A stretch of DNA of 64,000 bases, taken from positions 23,548,501 through 23,612,500 of the forward strand of contig NC_068971.1 in the NCBI RefSeq assembly GCF_016808095.1, written 5' to 3'. The position numbers were made by a program, and so were the translations under genes. Below, piece by piece: positions 10,948 to 22,784 of the stretch (positions within the stretch are counted from its first letter, which is position 1; the number at the start of each line of letters is the position of its first letter). This DNA is from Vigna angularis. Its lineage: Eukaryota > Streptophyta > Magnoliopsida > Fabales > Fabaceae. The notes beneath the pieces are model-generated. The model was given only the letters and a program-made list of their open reading frames with translations, had not been told where the DNA came from and ran no database searches.

Positions 10948-12327
10948 TCAGGGTGGCAGTTGCCAATTTTGGATTTGTAGGGAGATGTTCTTCTCTTCAG
11001 GATCCAGCACAAAATTGTTGAGGACGAACTGCTTCATCCTCCAAATCTGATCAAGCAGGGAAATATCCTCCACCGCCGGATCTAAACAACAATTGTTGTT
11101 TCTGAGCGGATTCAGTACGTGCCTTTTGATCTTCGAACTGCTGTATGTAGTGGCACCTTTGTCTTCCAGCGTGGGTGCATGCTGATCAAATTCATTTGTA
11201 CCTTCTGCAATAGGGTTAGTGCAATGTGGTTCCAAAGAAAATTCATGCAGGGGTATAACACCCAAATTATCATACTGAACCGTAGATACCTCCTCAAAAC
11301 ATGAATCAATTTCAAAATTATATGCAATATCAATAACAGATTCAAATTCATGTTCAGAGCGAGAATTAAAAACATGCTCAGCAACAATATGATTATCAGC
11401 ATACCTATCATCATCACAATCAACAGAATAATCAAATTGTGGTATGCTTACCTCCTCTTCCTTGAAGATTGCTAGAGTGTGGGAAGATGAAGGTGGTCTA
11501 CCTGGTTCAGAACTACTGCTTATTCTTGCCTGGTCCTCAAAATCTTCAGCATTCTCCTCAGGTGCAAGAATGGTCATCTGCCCGATCTGATCACTCAGAT
11601 TCTGCATGGCAGCTTGAGTTTCCTGTTGGATCTTCATGCTCTCTTGCTTGAACTTTAGATTCTGCATGGTTATCTGCTCCATTAACTCCTTCAATGTGGG
11701 TTCAGAAGTAGAAGGCTGAGGAGCTAATTGAGTAGGAGCATCATACTGCTGAATCTCATATTGTTGGACTTGTGGAGGCATAAAGGTGCTCTGGAATGGT
11801 GGTTCTTGGTATTGATGTGGGGCATCGTACCATCCCAAGTTAGGGTCATTCCATCCAGGATCGTTGTTGTATCCATCTTGCACAGGGGAAAATTTGCTCA
11901 GAAACTGAAGCTCAAGATATCCCCAATCGGTAACGGATCCTAGAGGAAGAGAATCTTGCCAATCCTTAGCTGCTCCGTGTAATGAGTGTGGAAATGCCCT
12001 CAAGAAAATGTGATCAAGAGGGACATGTGGAGGCTTCATTGATGAGCACATGTTGTGGAACTCCTCCAAATGTCTATGTGGGCATTCTCCGGCAAAACCA
12101 TGAAACTTAGGGAGCAGATATATCAGTCCAGTGCTAAGAACACAATGAATATCATCCTTAGGTGGAACCGGCTCCCAAAGGGAGCTCTCAGAAAATTGAG
12201 GATAATCATTATAATTTTCATCATAAAATTCAGCAGAATTAAAATCAGAGCAATATGCAGAATAAGAATCATAATCAGAGACATTGGCAGAATAAGTAGT
12301 ATTCACATAGCCAGAATAGATAGACAT
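10948..12327 (-). CDS. gag: Gag polyprotein of the Athila-like element, internally shortened
   Basis: An intact 459-residue reading frame. Residues 72-147 form the retrotransposon gag core (KFHGFAGECPHRHLEEFH, then AFPHSLHGAAKDW, then QFLSKF), which closely matches Athila-type gag. In the family this core is followed by a long helical region. Here it jumps straight to a Gly/Trp-rich segment (GYNNDPGWNDPNLGWYD, about 152-168), so roughly a hundred residues seem to be missing in frame. Residues 211-252 are a Gln/Met-rich likely coiled coil, followed by an acidic tail of about 200 residues of no known domain. No CCHC knuckle or protease is present. Gag should assemble the particle in the cytoplasm. 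The start ATG is the first in frame, about 500 bp downstream of the primer site. Confidence 0.85.
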   Translation of the reverse strand: MSIYSGYVNTTYSANVSDYDSYSAYCSDFNSAEFYDENYNDYPQFSESSLWEPVPPKDDIHCVLSTGLIYLLPKFHGFAGECPHRHLEEFHNMCSSMKPPHVPLDHIFLRAFPHSLHGAAKDWQDSLPLGSVTDWGYLELQFLSKFSPVQDGYNNDPGWNDPNLGWYDAPHQYQEPPFQSTFMPPQVQQYEIQQYDAPTQLAPQPSTSEPTLKELMEQITMQNLKFKQESMKIQQETQAAMQNLSDQIGQMTILAPEENAEDFEDQARISSSSEPGRPPSSSHTLAIFKEEEVSIPQFDYSVDCDDDRYADNHIVAEHVFNSRSEHEFESVIDIAYNFEIDSCFEEVSTVQYDNLGVIPLHEFSLEPHCTNPIAEGTNEFDQHAPTLEDKGATTYSSSKIKRHVLNPLRNNNCCLDPAVEDISLLDQIWRMKQFVLNNFVLDPEEKNISLQIQNWQLPP

Positions 12328-12698
12328 GAATAAAAATAAAACAAATAAAAACTAAATACTAAAAATTATGAAACAGATAAATCACAACACATTTATACAT
12401 GTTACACGCACACAAAAGACAGAACATAATTTTTTAATATTTTTTTTTAATTTAATTTTTTTTTTAAATTAACAAACAAAATAGATACGACACATATACA
12501 GAAAATAGAACATCACATCACAAGATAAGATAAAACACAACACAATTAAACATGCTTCAGACACAAACAAAATAGAACAATTTTTTTTTTCAACAGCTAG
12601 ATACAAAATAAAATACAATAAAAATATAAAAGACAAAACATATATTTCAACCACGTAATAAAAATAGTAAAAATCTAAAACAAGAACCTGGACTGAAG

Positions 12699-12745
12699 TG
12701 ACAACGCCGCCAAAATTTGCTGAAGGTGTCGTTGTCGCCTACAAA
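12699..12745 (-). repeat. Degenerate second copy of the primer-site/LTR junction
   Basis: CAACGCCGCCAAAATTTG at 12701 parallels CAACGGCGCCAAAATTTG at 12839, and both are followed by a GTCGYKGTC-like phrase. It looks like a partial duplication of the PBS-LTR boundary about 138 bp inside the element. Confidence 0.5.
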
Positions 12746-12830
12746 AATATACAAGACAAAACACACAAAACAAATATATTAACAAAACAAAATTTTACAC
12801 AACAAAAATCTAAAACCAAACCTTCATTGG

Positions 12831-12848
12831 TCCCCGGCAACGGCGCCA
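12831..12848 (-). other. Primer binding site, tRNA-Asp type
   Basis: The minus strand reads TGGCGCCGTTGCCGGGGA, complementary over 18 bases to the 3' end of plant tRNA-Asp. It lies five bases from the LTR edge at 12854. This fixes the element as minus-strand. Confidence 0.9.
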
Positions 12849-12853
12849 AAATT

Positions 12854-15553
12854 TGGTATGACTGTCGCGGTCATACAAATTTGATGTGCACGAAAATATG
12901 CAGTATAACTAGGAATTGACTCCTAGGTCGTCTCTCAAGGACCAATTTTGGAGGTTCAGTCTCAGATTTATCACGAAGTGGGGGGGGTTGTGATTTTTGA
13001 TGCAAAAAAAATTAAATCAAACTGAATTTAAAAATACTGAAATAAATTTTAAACACTGTAAAAACTGAACGGTAAAAATGGAAAACGTCTGAAAATAAAA
13101 CGAACGGTCAAACGTAATGACCGAATTTTAAAGAAAGTACAGAAAACAATTAAATTGGAAAGCGTTAAATTTAGTGAATGGTAAAAATAAAATTTAACAT
13201 TTTTAACATAACGTAAATCAACAGTGCAGTGAAAATAAAATTTGAGAAACAATTAAATAAAGTTTTGAAACCGTAAATTGAAACTGACAGAATAGAAATT
13301 GCAGTTAACATCAATTAAATTCCAATACATTGAAACTAGAAAACTAGAAAATTGAAACACATAAGACCCAAACCTCCCCAACAGGGGAGGAGGAAAAATA
13401 AACACTCAGAATCAACACGTCCGTGGTTGCTCTTCCTAAAACTACTCCTCAAATCTAACTTGTTGCTCCTTGCATTTTATAGCCACTCCTCACATACTCC
13501 CGTGAGCCCTCCTTGTTTCTAGCAAGGTTTTTTTTTTCTTTTGTCCAATTGCCAGCCTGAATTCCTTCCACTCCAATGTGCCAAAGAATTAGGATAGGGG
13601 CCCTCCATTTCTTGTCTTCACGCAGCAACCCTTCCACCCGTGGGCTTCCTTCTCCATTCCTCTCCATTCCATGTTTCTCTTCTTTCACCCGTGAACACCT
13701 TCTGGAAGTGGCAGCAACAACTCCCTCTTGGTGGCTTCTTCTTTGCTTTGCTTCTTCCAATTTGCGTGTGCTAGCAACAAGAAGGTGAAGAAGTCTTCTT
13801 CTTCAACTAGACTAAGACCTTGGAGCATCTCTTCTACTGGACCAGCTACTGAATGTGCTTCCATTCTAAGATTATTGTTTCCTCTTCAAACTCAGTTGCT
13901 AGACTTTGACGTAAAACATCTCCTTTGCCTTGCTTGTATGCTCCAAGTAGGAAAGCACTACTTCATTCTTCCTTCTTTACGTGAACTGCCCCCTTCATTC
14001 CAGCAAGCTTCACTTGTTAATTGTTGGATGGAAGCTTGTGCAAGCCGTGAGTTGGATGTGCAGATTTTCCAATTTAATGTTTGCTAAATCATGTAGCAAG
14101 CAAAGAAAGCCGTGAGGTGCCCCTTCTCCATCAGCTTTTCGGTTTTCAATTCATAAGGCAAAAGAAAGATTTTCCAATGCTAAATGGTGGATCCCATCTG
14201 ATTCCAATTGCCTTGTTTTGTCCTTTGCAAAATTCTTCAATTGAAAGCAAGGAGAAATACATTGCCGTGCCCTTTCATTGGTGGTGGATCCCACTTTCTT
14301 CAATTAAAATGATGATGGTTGATTTCCTTATGCTTCTACGTGAATGTGCTAGCAAGTGGCCATGACCTTCTTTGCTTTCAACTTGTTTTGCTGAATTTTT
14401 CAATGGGACATTGCTATTGCAATTTATATTTGGAACGTGATTGTTTTTCAAGTGGTGGCCCCATGTGTTTGTCCAACTTGCAAACTTTTGACTTGAAAGA
14501 AATGAGTTGCAACATGGTCTTCCATTTGATGTTTGCTGAATACTTCATGAAAATGAATTGTGCATGGGCCATGCTCTTCCAATTGAGAAGAAAAAACGTG
14601 AACTTGCTATGTGTGTCCCTCTTCATCATTTTACTTCAAATGTGCTAAACTTTGCCCAAATGGCCGTGAGCTATACTTAATGGATATGTGAAATATGCCT
14701 TCCTCCCTTATGTGGCAGCTGAATGGGGGCCTTGTGGTTTACTTTCATCATACCAATCCAATAGAATTCAGCATTACATTTTGGAGGTCTTGGTGTGAGT
14801 TTTAGCATGTTTTCCAATGTTACTTCTTGAAATGAGATATAAAATGTGCCAATATGAGTGTTGAATCCTTGAGTGTTGGGAGGTCTTAGCACCGTCTAAT
14901 GATCAATTCCAGCCACCACAAGTATCAAACAACAAGCAAACAATGCAAACAGATTAGAAGTCACTCAAATAATAATCACTGGACTGACATAGGAGAGTAA
15001 AATAAATACTGGGAACAGCACAAAACGAATTTGAACAAAGTAAAAACTATACGTAAAAATAGACATCCAGACGAAACTATGAAAAAAAATTGCATGCAAA
15101 ACGGATAAGAATTGAACTCAAACGAAGACACACAAGTTGACACAACATTCACGCAGCACTGGTAATCGTTTACAGCACCCCTGTAAACGATTACCCGAGA
15201 GGAATTGCAAATTTGTACAGAAAGTCCAACACAGGTACTCAGTCAGGTGAACACAGGTCACCATTGGCAAAAAAACTGACTTTTAGGCACTTCTGCCCCT
15301 GTAAACGATTACCCGAGAGAAATTGTGAATTTGTACAGAAAGTCTAAATGTCCAAAAATATTTTCCAAAATTTTTCATGCACTCAATAATGTAAATAATT
15401 CGTTTCAGATAATTCAAATTAGTTAAAATAAGAATTTCTGATCGGATTAGGCTCAATTCAGTAAAATGGGAAAATACTGGACAATTAAGCACAATTCCCT
15501 GATTAATTCTAGCACAATAAACTAAATGAAGTGAATAAAATAATGATTCATCA
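12854..15553 (-). repeat. 5' LTR of the Athila-like element (2700 bp)
   Basis: Runs from TGGTATGACTG to TGATTCATCA, with TG...CA termini on either strand. It contains pairs of GTAATCGTTTACAG and CTGTAAACGATTAC around 15161-15195. Its 14006-15553 part is uninterrupted and shows the pre-insertion target of the CACTA in the other LTR. Confidence 0.92.
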
Positions 15554-16430
15554 TGCACCATTTGGTCTAGCTTGCAAAAGAACAAAAGCACATTGTGTTT
15601 TTCTAGTGGTTTTGGTTTTTTCTTTTTGGGATCCATTCTAGTGTCTTTCTTTAGGTAATTCCTTTTGTTGTGCTAACCTTTCTTTCTTACCCTTTAATTG
15701 CTTGATTGTCTTCTAAACATTCATGGTTTTGTCAAAGTAAAACTCCATTTGAAGAGCCTTTGCTCATTTTAGACCTTTTCTTGCTTTTTTCTTGGACTCC
15801 TTTTGGCTTTAGTGGTGTTAACTTGTGGTGTAGGTCTTTGGATGGTAAAAGAACGTGAGGATCATGGGGATAATAGCCCAAAAAAGTGAGCAACATCCAA
15901 AGGTGAAGGATGCCTTGAAGGGAAACTTAAAGTCTTAGACTAAAACACAAAACAAGAGAGTATACACTTGGTGAGAAAGAGAGATTTGTGTGTATTTTCT
16001 TTGAATTGTAAAATTGTAATTGTTTCCCTTTTTGTAATTGTATTTTTGACTTGTTAGGGGTTTGTCCTAACAAGAACATTGGACATTTATTATTTAAGCG
16101 AAATTTGTAGTTGGTGGGTAAGAGGGAACCAAAGTTCCTTCTAATTCATCATTAGGCTGCATAGTTTAGATTTATTATTTTCCTTACTTTTGGTATTTTA
16201 GTGTGTCTTTACTTTAATTTCAATTTTTTTTTTCCTTTTGAGAAGTTTGGTGTAAGAGTACCTAAGATAAGCTTTGGCTAGGAAAGGCTTGGTTCATAAG
16301 CAATCCTTTGTGATTCACCTCCCTTTCCTAAAAGTGAACTTGGGCATCTTTTACTTCCTTAAGTGTCTTAGGGAACTTCTCTTGAAATTTGAAGTAATTT
16401 ATTTGTTGCATTGCATATTTTTGAAAAGTT
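15554..16430 (+). other. 5' leader of the Gypsy element
   Basis: Non-coding sequence before gag. Nothing else recognised. Confidence 0.5.
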
Positions 16431-16436
16431 TGAGAA

Positions 16437-18548
16437 TGTCTAAGACCACATCCTTTGAAATTGGTAGTGACTTTAGTGAAGAGGTCAAGCCTACTTTGAA
16501 AAACTTGGCCAAAGAACTAAAGTCACTAAAAATTTGGCAAAAGCAAGAAGCTATTTTGAAAGAAAAAGAAAAGATGGAAAGAGAAGAATATCTTGCTAAA
16601 TTGGATGAGGAACTTAGAATTCTCAATGAAAAACAAGAGAAAACTCAAGAAGAGATAAGAAAAACCAAGAGCAAAACCAAGAGTAGGAGTAAGAGTCACA
16701 CAAGAAGGAGTTCTAGGACTCCAACTCAACCCACACACTATGAGGTAGATAGTAGGCTTGCCCATCAATACTATCAACCTCCTCCACTTAGAATTCAAAG
16801 AGAGCACCCTCCAAGAGAGGTTAGAGTAGACCTCCCCCATTTCCATGGAAAAGAAAATGTCGAGGCATACTTAGATTGGGGAAATGAAAGTTGAACAACT
16901 CTTTGAGTGTCATGAAGTGAGTGAGGAGAGAAAGGTCACATTGGCCACTTTGAGTTTCCAAGGGAATGTCATGTATTGGTGGACTTCCCTTGTGAGAGAA
17001 AGAAGGCTTTCTAATTTTCCCCAAGTCACCTATTGGAATGACATAAAGAGTGCCATGAGAAGAAGGCACATTCCCCATATTATCATAGGGAGTTAATGGA
17101 CAAACTCCAAAGGCTCCAACAAAGAGACATGACCATAAATAGCTATAGGAAAAAGATGGAGTTCTACATAATGAGGGCGGGAATTAGAGAGGAAGAAGAG
17201 ACCACCATCTCTAGGTTTCTAAGTGGTCTTAATCTTGAGATTAGGGATAAAGTGGAATTGTTGCCCTACCAAGATTTAAATGACTTGGTACAAATTTGCA
17301 TTAAAGTAGCACAACAACTCTTAATAAAAAGTTTGAAAGCTTTCCACTCTAACTCTAGTGTTAAGAAAGACTACAAGAGGGAGGGTAAGCAAGTGGTAGA
17401 AGAAGAACCCTCTAGGAATCTAGGGAGGGAGAAGAGAGTAGAGAAAGAAAAAGAGAAAGCCAAGGGTGGGAACATCATCTCACACTCACACTAGTGAAAT
17501 TAAGTGTTTCAAGTGTCTTGGTAGAGGTCACATTGCATTACAATGCCCCACCAAAAAGACCATGATCTTAAGGGGTATTGATGTGTATAGTAGCCAAGAT
17601 GAGGAAAGTGAGAGTGAGAGTGAAAGAAGTGGTGCAAAGAAACAACAAGAAAGTGCAAGTGAAGATGTTCATCCTTGTGAGGGAGAGCTTCTTATGATAA
17701 GAAGGGTTCTCCATAATCAACCTAGTTCACAAGAGCACACACAAAAGGATAACATCTTCCACACTAGATGTAAAATCTTAGACAAAATATGTTCCCTTGT
17801 TGTGGATAGTGGCTAATGTTCAAATTGTTGTAGCACTAGGTTGGTTAACAAGCTTGGATTAACTACTTTTCCTCATCCTCAATCTTATAAACTTCAATGA
17901 ATCAATGAGGACAAGGAATTGAAAGTTAATCAACAAGTGATGGTCAAGCTATCCATAGGGAATTATGAAGATAGTGTGTTATGTGATATAGTACCTATGG
18001 ATGCTTGCCACATTTTATTGGGAAGGCCTTGGCTTTTTGATAGAGAATCTTTACATAATGGCCACACCAATGAAATAAACATCACTCACAATAAAAAGAA
18101 TTTTGTACTTCATCCTCTCACACCTTCTCAAGTGGAAGATGATCAAGCACAAATGACAAAGAAAATAGAAAAACAAAGAGAAAAAGAAGGTAAAAAGAAA
18201 ATAGAAGACACATTTTGTTCTAAGTGTCAAAGCATGATACACAAGTCTCATGAATGCCCCAACAAGAAAATTATGATGTTAAGGGCCAAAAGCTTGTGTA
18301 AAAGTGTAAAGGTCTCCTTTCCATCTTCCTCTATAAGCATGGCCATAAAAGACCTAAAGCATCATTGTGTGGGAAATAAAATTTTCAAGAAAAATGCTCC
18401 TACTTTCCAAGACCTTAATCATTCATTTGATTTAAGGTGTATCCTTATTGGGAGCTATATCCTTCACATACTCACTATTATAACACTTGTTCTAACTTAT
18501 GTTATACAATGGGTATTTGACCCTGGTGGAAAAATAAGGAAGAATTGA
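16437..18548 (+). pseudogene. gag-pr: Ty3/Gypsy gag-protease, frameshifted
   Basis: The coding begins at ATG 16437 (MSKTTSFEIGSD) with a Glu/Lys coiled coil. It continues as the gag core (DLPHFHGKENVEAYLDW, then a WW dipeptide, then MDKLQRLQQ and SGLNLEIRD). Next are a CCHC zinc knuckle (CFKCLGRGHIALQC, near 17509-17550) and an aspartic protease with the DSG site at about 17806-17814. The protease continues to DACHILLGRPWLFDR. The chain is broken by single-base shifts near 16878, 17085 and 17470 and by stops at 17815 and 17898. A second Cys-rich segment (CSKCQSMIHKSHEC) follows near 18220. It cannot give a full product but clearly once encoded gag and protease. Confidence 0.85.
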
Positions 18549-18555
18549 AAATTAA

Positions 18556-18730
18556 GAAGAAAAGGAAGTTGACTTTAGCCCATGTTGAAGATTTGAGGGA
18601 AAATCCTTTTCAAAAGGGAGGGAATGATGGGAAATCTCTTAGCCATGGTCAAGCACTTTCAAGAGAGTTAAAGTCATCCTTGAAGATGGTGTCAACTCTA
18701 CCTTGTGGACCACCTTTGGAGCCATCATGA
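18556..18730 (+). pseudogene. Remnant of the pol C-terminus
   Basis: HVEDLRENPFQKGGNDG resembles the tail that follows integrase in many plant Gypsy polyproteins. It lies about 20 bp before the LTR and directly after the protease region, so RT, RNase H and integrase were removed by one or more deletions. Confidence 0.55.
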
Positions 18731-18749
18731 AGCATGGATTGAAGAGTAG

Positions 18750-19479
18750 TGTAGGAATTTAGGCCATTGTATTAGGCCATGTAGTGTAGGTTTGTTTAAG
18801 GCTTGTATTAAGGCCTAAGTAGCATAGCATTTTCCTTAAAAGTTAGACATCCAAACCAAGTGGAAAGTGTGTGCCATGTGTCATGCTTTCATTGGAGAGG
18901 ATTTACTTTTTAAAAGGTAGTCACATGGCACCTTAGGAGTGGAGAGTTTTTGGCTTTAGTATTGGCCACATGGCACTCTAGGAATGGAGAGGATTGTGTT
19001 TTGTGAGTGACCACATGTCCTCCCATCATTGGAGAGGATTGGTGGACAGATCCACTCCTTAGAAGGCCTCATTTTTGGCCAGTGAGAGCAAAGGTAGGAG
19101 ATCATGCTTTTAGGGTTAGAAGGAGACACACTTGGCCTATAAATAAAGGTGTTTTCACCCTTGTATTTCATCTTTGATGTTGAGTAATGTTATGCTGCCC
19201 ATTTTTGGCCATACTACTCATCTTAGATCAAGACTAGAGCAACCCATGAGGCCCCTCTAGTCACCTTCCTCCTTGAGTTGACCTAACCTCTCTTGGAGCC
19301 ACCAAACACTACACCACCACCACCATATCTCCTAGAGGCTTTGATCTTTACACCATTCATACATTAGCTCATCATCCTTGAACCATTTACCACCACATTT
19401 CCACAGCATTCATCCAAGGAACACCCCTCCATGCACATCTCCTAGCTTTGGCCCAATCTAGCCAAGGAGGTTTCCATCA
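18750..19479 (+). repeat. 3' LTR of the Gypsy element
   Basis: Begins TGTAGGAATTTAGG and ends TTTCCATCA. Its last 549 bp are repeated at 44481-45028, where the copy also ends at CCATCA, confirming the right edge. Confidence 0.85.
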
Positions 19480-19484
19480 CAGTC

Positions 19485-20550
19485 TATTGGTCGACACATG
19501 TTGATGTTCAACCTAAGTCGACCAGTCTCGACCTTTTCTCCAAGTCAATACATTTTGACATTTTATCAAAGTTACCCCATCTCAACCTTTTACTTAGGCC
19601 AACATGTCTCAATCCTTTTCCTACACTGACATGTACCAACCTTTAGTCTGATTACACATTTTCTCAAGCCGACACGTCTTGACTTCTAACCCAAACCCAT
19701 ATCCACCTACACCTTGTGTCAACCTTACGGTGACCTAGTTCTATCTAGGTTGGTCCGCTTTCATCTTTAACTCGGGTTGACTTGTCTCGACCATTAGCTT
19801 GAGCTAACACATCTTGACCTTCGATCTAGGTTAGCCAATCTCATCCTTCGATGTAAACCGACTCATCTTAATCTTCAGTCTAAAGCAATTCGTCCTAACC
19901 TTTGACCTGGGTCAACCGATCTCGACCTTTGGTCTAGCCCAATCGATTTCGACCTTCGACTCGGACCCGTCTATTTGGACCTTTGGCATAGGCCCATCCA
20001 TTTGGATTTTTCGCTTAGGTCGATTCGTCTCGACCTTTTGTCAAGGCTGGTCTATCACAACCTTTTGCTTGAGTTGGTCCATCTAGACCTTCAGCTCAGA
20101 CCATCCAATTTTGACGTTTAGCTTGGGTCAACTTGTATTGGCATTTGGCCGAGGCTGATTTGTCTCAATCTTCACTTCAATTCGTCTTTTCTTGACCTTC
20201 ATTACTGGCTAATAGGTCTTGAATTTTGGCTTAAGTAAACTTATCACGGCCTTAGGCTTAAGGTAACCCACCTCTACCTTTGGTCAGGATAGTCCATCTC
20301 GACCTTTGGTCCAGACTAGTCCATCTTGATTTTCAACCCAAGTCGATTAATTTCTACCTTCAAATCGAGTTATTCTAGCTGACTTGGTTTGATTTTTGTC
20401 TTTCTAAGGCACCGATCAAACTTTAACCGTAGCCGACTCGATTCGATCTTGTTTCAGGAAGACTCAACAAAATGTTCGATCCAAGTAGACTTAACTTGAC
20501 CTTTAACCCATATTGAATCCAACTTGACCTTTAAACTCACATTTGGTCCT
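19485..20550. repeat. Degenerate 27-bp minisatellite, about 38 units
   Basis: A unit near GACCTTTGGTCTAGGC then CATCCATCTC repeats every 27 bases. Between about 19920 and 20190 ten successive units keep exactly 27-bp spacing although their sequences differ widely. It starts directly after the Gypsy LTR. The unit is a multiple of three, but stop codons interrupt the one frame I followed. Confidence 0.8.
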
Positions 20551-21299
20551 AACCATATCCCACTTTAAAAGGGGTCTGTGGGGGCTTAAAACGTTTTTTG
20601 GTCCACTCATTTTGTGGCCCTGTAAAAGGAAGCGTATTCAAAATTTGGTTAAAGCTCACCTGTTAACCATGAGTCAAATTAACACCTTTATTTATAGCCC
20701 ATTTTTCTTACTTGTATGTATTTAAACTAGTATAAAAACAAAATATTCGCTAAAATAATTTGTAAACTTTTTCTAAATTTGATGGACAATTCAACATTTA
20801 ATAAACTTTTCATTACAAGTTTTCCAAAGCATTTTATTAGCTCTACGCCACCACTCTTTTCTATATCTCTTCTAACAAGAGGAGTAAATACAAAATGTTT
20901 CAATTAAAAATGAAGAACAAGTCAATAGACCACCCCTCTTAAAATGAGAAAAAAAATAATTAACTATCAGATAAAGAGAATGAATACAATATTTGAATTG
21001 TGTCATATTCACATATGGATATAGTAGAAAACAAAAAGTATGTTCAATTAGGTGACAATTATGAACCCGTACCAAGAATTCTATGGAAAAACGAGAAATG
21101 AATATCAACTCAATTCCATGGCTTGAAAGCGCTATAATGTTCAATATTAAGGTGCATAGGTTCAAGTGAGCAAAAGAAATGTGAGACAAACTTAGTTTGC
21201 TTACTCAACAATAAGAGTCTTCAATAAAGAAATAATAATGCAGTCAAGAGAAACGACAATGGTTATTTTCGCCCATAGACAGCGATTCCTGAACTGATG
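20551..21299. other. No gene recognised
   Basis: AT-rich sequence without a recognisable coding region or repeat. Confidence 0.5.
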
Positions 21300-22784
21300 C
21301 ATATACAGGTAAGGCAAAAAGTCTACGCCTTTTTTCCTCGGTTGTGAACCGAGGCAAAAAACAGTAGGATTTTTCCTCAGTTCAAAAGTAACCAAAGAAT
21401 AAGGGTTTTTTCTTTTTTTAATTTTCTTTTTCAAATGACTTTTTGCCTCGATTCCTTTTTGAACCGAGGCAGTATCTCGCAAAAGTTACCATAGGAAGAG
21501 CCACTACAGTTGTGTTTCTTGATTTTGCAGCTTTTATTATCAATCTACCATGGTAGTAAATATTAATTAGGTACTTTAATTCAGCTACTTAAATAGTATA
21601 TAGATATGACTTTGAAGTTTAATCTAACCGTGAAGGGGTCATTTATGAGAAGGACAATAAAGGAGGGCGGGGTATCAAAACAATTAAAAGGACAATAAAG
21701 AAACATGAGTTTAAGTAAGAAAACTACTTTCTGACAAAAGTGTAAAAACACAATCACTATACAAGACTATAAGCCCAACCAAGTTGACATGCATCAATCA
21801 TTTGCACCACACCAAAATATCATTAATGAAATAAAGCAAACAAAATATTTGTTCAGTATCCTATTCATTACACCTCTAACAATTTCCTTCTCATAAACCT
21901 AAACTAAATTATAATCGTTTTATACTTAAAAAAATGCCCTTGTTTATAATATGCCATTACAATATAAAGGCATGAAATTTCTTTCTAACTCATTACAACA
22001 AGTAGAAATGAGACACGATATTACCATGTCCTTAATTCTTTACATATTAGGCTGGTCACGTTTTCTTGACTGGTATCAGAACTGTTAGGATCTATAATTG
22101 ATTACTCTATTGTTACCTTTAGGACTTCTTCAATGTTAGGAACAATGACAGCCCCTAAACAATGGCAGATTTGGAAGGTTGAACAAGCCAAATCTTTACA
22201 GACCTTACAGAGTTCCGTTGCCAACATTTTGGGCGGCAATGTTGTGTTTTCCTCCTACTTTATTGCTTATTCTTGTAATGTGTTTGGCTTCTTCGACAAC
22301 TTTCTTTATGAGTGGAGCTGTCATTCTCCTAGGGTTCACCCTGTAGCATGTCTTAAGAACTGGATTCTGTTTGAAGAAGACTCACCTACTTTGCATTCCT
22401 CTGGCTAGTAGCAATGTACTCAGTTATTTCAGAACTAATTGACCTAGACCAAGAAAATAAGGGTGTTGAGCTTCTTGTGACCTCGCCATTTGCTAGTAGG
22501 GAAGAAGAGTTGTGTTTAGTGCATAGTGATTCTAAAGTCTAAACCAACATGGCAGGATCTTCTCTTCACATGATTTTTGGTAGCAACTTAAGCATATGAT
22601 GTGTCTCGCAGCCTTGGACACTACTCAGTTAGCAAGAATAGGGGCGTGATTTTCTGTTATGCTAGGGCTTATTAATTCCAATAAGCTGAGGAAAACAAAT
22701 ATTAAAGAGCAGAGGTGGGAATCAGTGATAGTTGAACTTAGCATAACCAAAGACAAAAAAGAAACAGAAAGAAGATATACCAGC

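Larger units (their letters stand above)
1..15553 (-). mobile_element. Non-autonomous Athila-like Ty3/Gypsy LTR retrotransposon carrying a WOX-type gene (left end off window)
   Basis: Positions 1-521 plus 6124-7150 match 14006-15553 base for base except for about five substitutions and no indels apart from the CACTA insertion, so these are the two LTRs. The element reads on the minus strand: 5' LTR 12854-15553, primer site 12831-12848, gag 12327-10948, spacer with an antisense homeobox gene, then the 3' LTR. The tRNA-Asp primer site, the gag type and the large LTR (2700 bp) point to the Athila lineage. No reverse transcriptase, RNase H or integrase is recognisable between gag and the 3' LTR, so it must be mobilised in trans. 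The left end of the 3' LTR lies before base 1, so the TSD cannot be tested; the bases right of the element are TGCAC. Confidence 0.9.
15554..19479 (+). mobile_element. Defective Ty3/Gypsy element (gag-protease, most of pol deleted), 5' LTR not in window
   Basis: A leader, a decayed gag and protease reading frame, a short pol C-terminal remnant and a 730-bp 3' LTR lie in the normal plus-strand order. The 5' LTR is not found right of 15553. If the Athila-like element inserted into this one, it would be off the window to the left. RT, RNase H and integrase are missing between about 18540 and 18560. Confidence 0.8.

Noticed and set aside
19485..20550. CRISPR-like regular repeats
   Set aside because: There are no constant repeats with unique spacers; the whole 27-bp unit drifts. 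The genome is plant nuclear DNA.
22071..22408. TGGTATCAGAAC as a tRNA-Met primer site followed by a 91-codon frame
   Set aside because: No LTR was found on its left and the frame shows no gag similarity; kept only as a weak possibility of an older Copia remnant.
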